Origin: a virus | Length of the DNA: 64,000 nt | IMG/VR virus record: IMGVR_UViG_3300032213_002091 | Coordinates: 25,041-89,040 of that record | Reading direction: 5' to 3' (one strand) | Part shown: positions 16,599 through 24,134 of the stretch, one piece after another | How positions within the stretch are numbered: the stretch's first letter is position 1 | Layout: every line of letters starts with the position of its first letter | Notes under the pieces: model-generated | What the model was told of the DNA's origin: nothing | Database searches by the model: none | Seen by the model: only the letters and a program-made list of their open reading frames with translations | Translations under genes and position numbers: made by a program

Positions 16599-17102
16599 AT
16601 GCAAAGCAATTTCAATTTCCCCTCCGTTGACCACCTGATTGAAGGTGTTCACTACACTATCGTAGACTGGGACTTCGCGGACGGCCAAGGTTGCGGAGAT
16701 GGCGAGAAGATGGTTTTTGGCGTCTGTCGCAAAGTTGGTGGTGGAACGGGTGAGAAAGACTTCGACTCCAGCAAGAAAACAAAGCAGGAAGAAGAAGGGG
16801 AAGCCGAAGCTAAGAAGCAAGGTTCCGACGTCAAAAGCAACAAACCGGTGACAGTGAACGGCAAGAAGATGGGCTGGGCCGTCAAAAACGGGAAGCCCGT
16901 GCTTGTTGAGTGGGGTTCAGTCGCTGGTGAAAAGAAAGTGGGTCCGAAACCCGTAAAACCAAGTCAATCGCCCCGCCCAAAAAACGTTCAAGCGCCCTCC
17001 CCTGCCCAACCGGCTTCAGCTTTGGCGAACCCGAACGCTAGCAGCTCGGCTCGACAGCAGGCTATCAACACAATCGGTCGCAACACCCTTCAAAACACTT
17101 GA
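16599..17102 (+). CDS. Cys-pair protein with low-complexity C-terminus
   Basis: 167 aa from ATG 16599 (a GTG at 16587 overlaps the previous gene). Residues about 22-46 hold a Cys pair in DWDFADGQGCGDGEKMVFGV followed by CRK. The middle is Lys/Glu-rich, then a compact VTVNGKKMGWAVKNGKP segment, and a Pro/Ala/Ser-rich tail. Another member of the paired-cysteine block. Confidence 0.55.
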   Translation: MQSNFNFPSVDHLIEGVHYTIVDWDFADGQGCGDGEKMVFGVCRKVGGGTGEKDFDSSKKTKQEEEGEAEAKKQGSDVKSNKPVTVNGKKMGWAVKNGKPVLVEWGSVAGEKKVGPKPVKPSQSPRPKNVQAPSPAQPASALANPNASSSARQQAINTIGRNTLQNT

Positions 17103-17104
17103 TA

Positions 17105-17112
17105 GGGTAAAA
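17105..17112 (+). promoter_or_regulatory. GGGTAAAA box before 17138
   Basis: GGGTAAAA 2 nt after TGA 17100-17102 and 33 nt before the ATG. Confidence 0.6.
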
Positions 17113-17137
17113 GTATCCATAAAGCCTCCGTCCCGAC

Positions 17138-17650
17138 ATGCGTACAGACGCCATTTCTGAAAAGGCTATTGAACAAGCCTACTTGATTTATTCGGAGCGG
17201 GGACACCAGATCCTCGATTACTCCCACACACCGACAGATTACGCTCGCGGAACCGTTCTAGAACCCGAGAATACATCTGTGATCAACTCCCGTTTCGGCG
17301 AGCTTCTGCCGGAAAGCATTCGGGATGGCGGAGAGTATGACAGCCTTTCCGAGCAAGAAAGATCCCTCGATCTGCGCATCGACTCTCTTCAAAACGAGAT
17401 GCGTACCTCGCGTATGCGTGGAAATTTCAAGGGCCTGCAAGCTCAGATGAAGGAAATGCACAACCTAATCAAAGCCAAAGAGGCGCTTGACGCAAAGCTC
17501 GCCACGCTTGATCTTGGTTGCAAACAAATGGACGATTACGACCGGACGATGAATCAGGACGATTCTTACTCCGAGCAAATTCAGTCCGTCGGAGCTCGCA
17601 TTTCTGAACTCGAAGCCAAACTTGAAGAGTACCGGGAGAGCCGCCAGTGA
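17138..17650 (+). CDS. coiled-coil protein, unknown function
   Basis: 170 aa. Residues about 65-170 are long heptad-like helices (EQERSLDLRIDSLQNEMRTS, then SVGARISELEAKLEEYRE). First gene after a box and translationally coupled (GTGA) to the kinase-like gene. Could be an internal head or scaffold-like protein; not recognised. Confidence 0.6.
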   Translation: MRTDAISEKAIEQAYLIYSERGHQILDYSHTPTDYARGTVLEPENTSVINSRFGELLPESIRDGGEYDSLSEQERSLDLRIDSLQNEMRTSRMRGNFKGLQAQMKEMHNLIKAKEALDAKLATLDLGCKQMDDYDRTMNQDDSYSEQIQSVGARISELEAKLEEYRESRQ

Positions 17651-19620
17651 AAAAGAGATGCAGCCGCAGTAAAGCGTGTGGAGCAGGTTGTATCAGCAAT
17701 TCAAAAGCGTGCCGGCTCAACTTCCCAACCACTGTAAACAACATTCTCAACAAAGCCTCGGATCAAGTCGGGGTTGTTGAACTCTACCGTGCTGCTGCTG
17801 CAGGCGGAAAGCGCGGCGGCGCGGCTCAGTTCGAGAAGATCAAGAAGGAACTTCGCCAAGAACTCGGCAGAAACATTCGCGCAGGCGAAGACGCACGGGA
17901 ACTCAAGCGACGCCTCGTTGCGGCTGGCGTGATTCCAGCACGAGGTGCTGCAGCACCTAAGACAGAAGAAAACGCTGGGCAAATTTTCCAGAAAGCCGTC
18001 GCACAACCACAATCGGTTCCTTCCGCTCTGAAGCAAGAACTGAATCAAATCGCGGCTAGAGATCAGCAACAAAAAGATAACAAACCCGACTCCTTGTACG
18101 GAGCATGGGATACGAATCTTCTAGTTAGGTTCCGGAAAGATCTCTCGAACCAAAAATTTGAGGATAGGGAGATCATTAAGCTAGCTAAAAATAGAGTAGA
18201 CCGGGAGTTAGCTCGCAGAGAGGAAAAACCGAGTGAGAAACCTCCGGTAGTTCTCGCAGCGCGGCAACTTGATAAGTCACCCGGCGCTCGAACAAGAACG
18301 GTCCCCCCGCCAAGGGGAATAACGAATGGCGAATCCGATAACTGGCAATGGACCGGCGTGACTGACGTATTCGACGATATTTCACGCATAATGAGGGGAG
18401 TATCTCCGCGACACATTTCCATGGTTGGTGACGAAAGTGCGCGAGTCAAGAAATCACAAATCGCGCAACTTCAATCCGTGTTGGGTCTCGGAGCTCAAAC
18501 GAGGAAAGAAGTTGGCCGTGACCTGGAAGGGCTTCTCGATGAGGCAAGAAATCTGAAAGGCAGACTCATTAGTCAGCAGAAAAGGTTCAAAGGTAGTGAC
18601 CAGGAGAGATTGGTTTTACTCGATCGTCTCAAGAAAGTTCGAGAAGCGATTCAAGGTCCTGCCACCAAAGCAACCGGAAACGTTCGCTACGCTCGTGAAG
18701 ATGCCCGCGACCATGACGGTGATATGCTGAGCAAAGGAATTTCTCGTGAGCTTGGAAACAAGTCGTATCGCTGGGAAGATTCTTACGGCTCCGGCTCAAC
18801 TCTTCTCGGAAGAGGTGCCTATGGAACTGTTCTTCGTGAACCAAACAAGGGTAACGCCATCAAGAGAGGCGAAGTTGGCAAAATTGAGGCCGATCTGATT
18901 GATCGCCTTGGTAAAGTTGATCTTGGTCCGAAACTTCTTGCTGCACAACTTGACGGTGATTCTCAGTATAACCCTGGAACGAAGATCGGTCGCGTGGCGA
19001 TGAGCGTGGTTGCAGGAAGTCCGATCGGCTCAAAAGCGCCCGACAAAGAAATTGGCGGTGTCAAAGTCGCTGATGCGTATTGGATTGCTCGAGCAAATCT
19101 TCACAGAATGGGTATCGCTCACAACGATATGCACATTGATAACGTCCTTGTTGATCGCAAAGGTAAAGCCCGTTTCGTTGACATGGGCCTCGCTCAGGAT
19201 TCACCGAAGGCAGCTTTAGCTGAGGCAATGGGTGTTTTTCTTCCACCGAGGGGATCTACGGCAGATAGAGGACGTGGTGCTGCAGGGCAAGGGGACTGGC
19301 AAGTTCGCAGATGGAAGGGAACGGCAGGCGATCTGTTGTCAATATATGAGAAGGGAACTAAAAATGGTGGTACCCCGCTGGCAACAGAGAGAGCCCGGAA
19401 AGATCTAGAGACAAAAGCCCCCATCCTTGCTAAAGTTCGAGAAAACAAAAACGAAGTGCAGTTTGCGATGCTTCGAGATGGTTTCTCCAAAGACGACATC
19501 GCCACCGTGATGGACCACGGGATTCGCTCGCCGATGGAGACTTACGAGCAGGGCGTCTGGGCTAAAATAAGCAACGAACAGGCACAAAAATACATCTCGA
19601 TTCTTTACGACGGAGTTTGA
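17647..19620 (+). CDS. protein-kinase-like protein with N-terminal Cys cassette
   Basis: 657 aa from GTG 17647, overlapping the previous TGA. Residues 1-25 are a Cys cassette (KKRCSRSKACGAGCISNSKA, then C). Residues about 385-560 show kinase motifs in order: Gly loop LGRGAYGTV (about 389-397), Lys strand AIKRGE, HRMGIAHNDMHIDNVLVD with the HxD-like HND and the metal-binding Asn (about 486-503), and DMG (about 510) in place of DFG. The middle is helical and Gln/Lys-rich. Sits at the end of a structural operon, so it could be a virion-borne kinase delivered at infection. Confidence 0.72.
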   Translation: MKKRCSRSKACGAGCISNSKACRLNFPTTVNNILNKASDQVGVVELYRAAAAGGKRGGAAQFEKIKKELRQELGRNIRAGEDARELKRRLVAAGVIPARGAAAPKTEENAGQIFQKAVAQPQSVPSALKQELNQIAARDQQQKDNKPDSLYGAWDTNLLVRFRKDLSNQKFEDREIIKLAKNRVDRELARREEKPSEKPPVVLAARQLDKSPGARTRTVPPPRGITNGESDNWQWTGVTDVFDDISRIMRGVSPRHISMVGDESARVKKSQIAQLQSVLGLGAQTRKEVGRDLEGLLDEARNLKGRLISQQKRFKGSDQERLVLLDRLKKVREAIQGPATKATGNVRYAREDARDHDGDMLSKGISRELGNKSYRWEDSYGSGSTLLGRGAYGTVLREPNKGNAIKRGEVGKIEADLIDRLGKVDLGPKLLAAQLDGDSQYNPGTKIGRVAMSVVAGSPIGSKAPDKEIGGVKVADAYWIARANLHRMGIAHNDMHIDNVLVDRKGKARFVDMGLAQDSPKAALAEAMGVFLPPRGSTADRGRGAAGQGDWQVRRWKGTAGDLLSIYEKGTKNGGTPLATERARKDLETKAPILAKVRENKNEVQFAMLRDGFSKDDIATVMDHGIRSPMETYEQGVWAKISNEQAQKYISILYDGV

Positions 19621-19781
19621 TGGGCAAGCACGACGAACAGTATATCGCTCTGATGTCACGTTACAAGGAGCGCAGACAAGAGCTGGGCGAAAGAGCGGAT
19701 CTCTACCTTGAGGCGGCAATGAAGCTTCGAGAGAAGGGAGAAGTGAGCGAAGACGCGATTATCGGCGGGGCCTACCTGTAG
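19620..19781 (+). CDS. small helical protein, unknown function
   Basis: 53 aa. ATG overlaps the kinase stop (TGATG) and its TAG overlaps the first G of the next GGGTAAAA box. Charged helix (MSRYKERRQELGERADLYLE) with a hydrophobic end. Too short for family assignment, but the tight packing supports a real gene. Confidence 0.6.
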   Translation: MGKHDEQYIALMSRYKERRQELGERADLYLEAAMKLREKGEVSEDAIIGGAYL

Positions 19782-19815
19782 GGTAAAAGGTTGAAGCGTC
19801 ATTACGCGTTTCAAC
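19781..19815 (+). promoter_or_regulatory. GGGTAAAA box and leader hairpin before the giant fibre gene
   Basis: GGGTAAAA 19781-19788, 49 nt before ATG 19830. Directly after it GTTGAA-GCG (19790-19798) pairs with CGC and TTCAAC (19805-19815) around a TCATTA loop with a 2-nt bulge. The leader is longer than in most units. Confidence 0.6.
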
Positions 19816-19829
19816 TCGCTCTTTAGCAA

Positions 19830-22800
19830 ATGTCTGCTGTAAAAATCGTTTTCAAGCGTTCGAGCATTCCGGGAAAGCGCCCGACGAGCTCAAACCTTGA
19901 GGTTGGTGAGATTGGCCTAAATACGAACTCAAACGATCCCGGTCTATTCTTTGAGGTTAACAACGACACTGTTGTTAAAGTAGGTCCAACATCGGTTCTT
20001 CCGCAGGCTCCGACAAGTTTACCCTCGAAAGGTGAACTCTGGTTGAATACGCAAGACGGAACCCTGAATTGCGGTGTCTTCAAAGATTTCACCTCTCAAT
20101 GGCAAACGATTGCAGCACCCTACCTCGGCGGTGGTGGATATGTTGTGTTCGTTGCCCCCGAATTTCTTGGCTCCACGGATTCAATTCTGAATGATGGCCA
20201 AGCGTTGCCGTTTCAGACTCTGACACGCGCAATCCTGGAGCTAAGCAAAATTACAATCAATGCAATCTTGACGGGTGCGACTCCCGCAAGCGAGAATAGC
20301 AAATATACGATTTACCTCGCCCCTTCTCGCGTCACTGCGAACAATGGCCCTGGCGCAAGTCTTGCCGAGTTCAACGTTAACTTCTCGTCAGATCCGTTTG
20401 CTCAGGTTACAACAACTCAGCTAACTCAGTTCAACAGTCCTACCGGGGGAATCATCGTTCCTCGGGGAATTTCGATTGTTGGCCTTGACCTCAAGAAGTG
20501 CATCTTGAGCCCAACATACGTCCCCAATTACAAGAACCCTGCGTACCCCGCCGGAGTCGATGGCGACTTTGACCAACCGATTACATCAGTCCTGAAGTGG
20601 ACTGGTAACACTTACCTCAACAACTACTCCATTCTTGACAAAGTTCAGTCACGGGATGTGTATAAAATTGAGTCCTCAACAAACGGGGAAGCAGTGTTTT
20701 ACTCGACTCGACCACACGGTCTAGAGGTGAACGATCTTGTTGAGGTCGAGTTCGCAGCCAGTGTGAATCAAATCACAGGAACTTTCTTAAACGGCAAATA
20801 CTACGCCTACCCGATTGATACTTTCTCTTTCTACTTGCGCACTGCGCCGGAAGCTCTATACGTAAAATACTCCGCCCTTCCGACGATTTCAACGTCCGAC
20901 TCGATAATTCTTTACGTCACAAATACACTCAAGTCAGCCCACCGCCTTCGCGGTAGCTTGAACACGACTCTGAGCGAGTTGGCAGATTATTACACCAAAG
21001 TTCAAAGGGCTTTCCCCGACTTCTTTGGCGGACAGGTAACTAACGGAGCTCTCCTGGTAAGTCAGGCTGAGTTCGTTATCGTGGCACCTACGAATTCCGA
21101 CTACCCAAACAACCGAGCTGCTAACAGCACCAGCAACTCCTCAGCTTACGCGAACAGCGTAAACGTTCGTTCCGATTACGGCATGTGCTGGGGCGAGGTA
21201 ATTGGTAACCAGATTCAAGGATTCAGGTCTCTCATCGCAAACGAATGCACTTGCGTTTCATTGCAGAACGACCCGGCGGCGTACGAAATTTACACGACTC
21301 TGCTCAACCCGATCACAAACATTTCGGAACAAAAGTGGTGGTCTCTCGCAAGAGCAACGTACCTTTCACTTCCGCTGAACGAGCGTCCTTCAACAATCGA
21401 TGCGGTTTCAGTAGAGGCTCAACTCGACCTTCTCAACAGAACTCAGATTAAGAACATTCGTTACTACTACCAAAATCAAGTTACGGAAAGCAACGAAAGT
21501 ATTGGCATTGTTAACACAGAGGTGGACTTCCGTCACTTCGGGTTTAGAATTCGAGATGGTGCATACGGTCAACTTCAGTCGATTTACACGATTGGTTGCG
21601 CAGTGGGCACGTGGGCTTTGAACGGAGGTTTCGTTTCCCTCACAAACAGCACGAGCAACTTCGGGTCAGTTGCGATCAAATCTGAAGGATTCTTCGGAAT
21701 CAACACTGTTGGTGGTGCAGATGCCAACCAAACCGGTTTTCTGTTCGAGGGTATTCAACGACCTCTTGCGCTCACAGAGTCTCAAGTTGTGTCGGACCAG
21801 AACAAACAAATTCTTTCTCTTGGGGCGAAAGTAGTCTCGGTCACTATTGATTCGGTGCTGGATCCGGGCATTCAATTGATTGAGCTCAGTTCAGAGTTTT
21901 CTCCTTGCTATCTTCTGCCGTACTCACTTAACCCTGGAAGTGCCGTATGGGTGAGAAACTCGACCAACGGGCAAACTTATCGAGGTTTCTTTGCAACAGA
22001 TGGCGGACCAACGGTAGTTCCAACCCCTGGATCTTGCGGCCTCACTTCAACCCTAAGGTTGAGAGCATCCGACAGCAGCATTCCTTTGGCGGCGGCTGTA
22101 ACTGAGCTGGAAGTCCCCTATATTCGTCGATTTGTTGATCCCCGTCCGGAGTTTGACCGGGCCTATAGTTTCAAAGTGTCGAACACATATCCAACCGTTA
22201 TTCCTCCCCAGGTAGGTTCAGTTCTTCGCCTCAACCAAACCAACCAAGCGATCAACCCTGGAACTCTTCGCCCCAACGTTCAATTCGACCCTGGCGTGTT
22301 GGGGGGGTGGGGGAGAATCTTCACCGTAGACCACGTATTTACCGCAGCTTTGGCGGAGTCGCCGCAATTCAACTACGTTATCGGAGACAGCAACGAGAAC
22401 GTAAACTACTACTTCACGGCCACCGTTTCTGACTACGCCAGACCCTGGAAGCAGGAGTTTGATAACTCTACCGGTACGATTGTCACTTACCAAGAGAGAA
22501 ACTGGTACACGGCGGAAAATAACATTTGGGACAATCTTTACTACGGAAGTGCGAACAACTTCCGACCAAGCGCAGGTCCGTTGAAACTTGCCCCCACCGA
22601 ATCTTGCTCACCGTTTGTGGATACGAGCGTTACTGAACGACAGGAGCGAATCTCCACAACTTACCAAGGAAGTTATGCGCCAGATGTGTACATCGAAGGA
22701 GATGTGTACTCGGAGACGGACACCTATTTCCGAGGGTCAACCTACCCCTACCCTTCCTACAGTGTTCAATCTTACTTTGACGGAGATGATGGTTCTCCCA

Positions 22801-23642
22801 GCCTAGGAATCTGTCTAAGCGACATTCCTAATGGATCTACAACTCAAACTAGCGGCGGGCTAACTGTTATTCAGACTTCTCTATCAGCTGGGGCCACAAC
22901 AAGATATCGGCCTGCGGTTGTTCAGTTTTCAGTGGCAAATGCCTCGGTTATCCCGAACCCTGAGGAAGAAGTTTCGATCATCCAACTTGTTGGAGGGGGC
23001 AATTTTGAGTACATGCAGGTGATTGACGTTTCCGGGTCAACCTTGAAAGCGATTCGCCTAAATCGAACCAACAGTTACTACCCGAACCCTTCTGCGGAGA
23101 ATCAGAATTGGCCCTCAGGCACATCTGTGATTGTTTGCGAAACAAACAAAACACCGAGCCCAGAAATTTACGACCCGATCTGGAGCAACACGAAGCAAGC
23201 TGTTCTTCGTTTCTTCGAGATCATGGGTTACTCGAACGAGGAGATTCTTCCGTATCTTGGTCCAATGTACTGGGGCGACAGAACTCTGGCAATTACGTCC
23301 ATTCCGTTGACCCCCGCCCAAGGGTACGCTCTGGTTACCGAGCGCTGGCCACTCGAGTTCAACAGTCCTTCAACGATTATTGCCAACACTCATACTTGGG
23401 CCTTCACCGGATACTTAAACTACTCCCGTGGCCTACCCAAGTTCCAGAATAACGAGTTGTCCAGAAAACTTTCCGCCGACTACCAGTCGACTGTTCTGTG
23501 GGGCGGTAAAGTTACGATCACTGGAGTAAGCAACCGAGGGGAAATCGTTCTGTTTGGCCCGCAACGTCAGGCTTTGACGGGAAGGTTCTACGAAGATGTC
23601 AACCCCCTGGTCAATCCCGCGAACCAACAACTTTCTCAGTGA
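19830..23642 (+). CDS. giant tail fibre/structural protein
   Basis: 1270 aa. Residues 1-55 are the fibre N-terminal module IVFKRSSIPGKRPTSSNLEV with GEIGLNT and VGPTSV, also present in degenerate form in the gene at 24135 (QLLRSKAFRQRP, EFEPGLFFS, KVGPTSV). The rest is beta-rich, Asn/Ser/Thr/Tyr-rich, without enzyme motifs, as expected for an extended fibre or baseplate wedge protein. About residues 100-230 (SILNDGQALPFQTLTRAILE and PRGISIVGLDLKKCI) look like a right-handed beta-helix start. A major host-interaction or baseplate protein is inferred. Confidence 0.75.
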   Translation: MSAVKIVFKRSSIPGKRPTSSNLEVGEIGLNTNSNDPGLFFEVNNDTVVKVGPTSVLPQAPTSLPSKGELWLNTQDGTLNCGVFKDFTSQWQTIAAPYLGGGGYVVFVAPEFLGSTDSILNDGQALPFQTLTRAILELSKITINAILTGATPASENSKYTIYLAPSRVTANNGPGASLAEFNVNFSSDPFAQVTTTQLTQFNSPTGGIIVPRGISIVGLDLKKCILSPTYVPNYKNPAYPAGVDGDFDQPITSVLKWTGNTYLNNYSILDKVQSRDVYKIESSTNGEAVFYSTRPHGLEVNDLVEVEFAASVNQITGTFLNGKYYAYPIDTFSFYLRTAPEALYVKYSALPTISTSDSIILYVTNTLKSAHRLRGSLNTTLSELADYYTKVQRAFPDFFGGQVTNGALLVSQAEFVIVAPTNSDYPNNRAANSTSNSSAYANSVNVRSDYGMCWGEVIGNQIQGFRSLIANECTCVSLQNDPAAYEIYTTLLNPITNISEQKWWSLARATYLSLPLNERPSTIDAVSVEAQLDLLNRTQIKNIRYYYQNQVTESNESIGIVNTEVDFRHFGFRIRDGAYGQLQSIYTIGCAVGTWALNGGFVSLTNSTSNFGSVAIKSEGFFGINTVGGADANQTGFLFEGIQRPLALTESQVVSDQNKQILSLGAKVVSVTIDSVLDPGIQLIELSSEFSPCYLLPYSLNPGSAVWVRNSTNGQTYRGFFATDGGPTVVPTPGSCGLTSTLRLRASDSSIPLAAAVTELEVPYIRRFVDPRPEFDRAYSFKVSNTYPTVIPPQVGSVLRLNQTNQAINPGTLRPNVQFDPGVLGGWGRIFTVDHVFTAALAESPQFNYVIGDSNENVNYYFTATVSDYARPWKQEFDNSTGTIVTYQERNWYTAENNIWDNLYYGSANNFRPSAGPLKLAPTESCSPFVDTSVTERQERISTTYQGSYAPDVYIEGDVYSETDTYFRGSTYPYPSYSVQSYFDGDDGSPSLGICLSDIPNGSTTQTSGGLTVIQTSLSAGATTRYRPAVVQFSVANASVIPNPEEEVSIIQLVGGGNFEYMQVIDVSGSTLKAIRLNRTNSYYPNPSAENQNWPSGTSVIVCETNKTPSPEIYDPIWSNTKQAVLRFFEIMGYSNEEILPYLGPMYWGDRTLAITSIPLTPAQGYALVTERWPLEFNSPSTIIANTHTWAFTGYLNYSRGLPKFQNNELSRKLSADYQSTVLWGGKVTITGVSNRGEIVLFGPQRQALTGRFYEDVNPLVNPANQQLSQ

Positions 23643-23651
23643 GTGATTAAA

Positions 23652-23660
23652 GGGTAAAAC
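23652..23660 (+). promoter_or_regulatory. GGGTAAAA box before 23687
   Basis: GGGTAAAAC 9 nt after TGA 23641-23643 and 35 nt before the ATG. Confidence 0.6.
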
Positions 23661-23686
23661 CTTGCATAGGCCGTTTTGAGACCCAA

Positions 23687-24073
23687 ATGTCTTTACCAAC
23701 TCCCCCTCCTTTCTCAGATCCTATTCCCAACCCTTCGCCGACAGTCCCTAACGTACCCGAGGAGTACATCGTGAAGGGTCCTTACTGGGATATGAAAGTT
23801 GTGACGACAAGCGGATTGTCTGTCACTTCCGGCGGAAAACTTCAAGTGACTGGTTCTCCTACGGTGTACTCGTCAGCCGAGACGTCTAATCTTACCAGTT
23901 ACTCTGGACATCTGAACATCGGTAACGGCATTGGAGTTGTAGGAGGAAACAATCTGCAAATTGGCACAGGAACCAACACGATTCCTTACTATGTGAAGAC
24001 AGCCCAGGGACTTTTGATTCTTGGGAATGGTTTCGATGTAAATAGCGCAACAGGCACTCTGAGCCAGGACTGA
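23687..24073 (+). CDS. small fibre-region structural protein
   Basis: 128 aa. Proline-rich N-terminal 25 residues, then Gly/Ser/Thr-rich beta repeats (LNIGNGIGVVGGNNLQIGTG). Own transcription unit with boxes on both sides. Probably a small tail-fibre or fibre-connector protein. Confidence 0.55.
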   Translation: MSLPTPPPFSDPIPNPSPTVPNVPEEYIVKGPYWDMKVVTTSGLSVTSGGKLQVTGSPTVYSSAETSNLTSYSGHLNIGNGIGVVGGNNLQIGTGTNTIPYYVKTAQGLLILGNGFDVNSATGTLSQD

Positions 24074-24075
24074 CA

Positions 24076-24084
24076 GGGTAAAAC
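24076..24084 (+). promoter_or_regulatory. GGGTAAAA box before 24135
   Basis: GGGTAAAAC 2 nt after TGA 24071-24073, followed by TATATT at 24090-24095; the leader to ATG 24135 is 59 nt. Confidence 0.6.
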
Positions 24085-24134
24085 TTACTATATTTCTAAA
24101 CAACTTCCCTTTCGAAACTTAGTCAGCATAAGTA

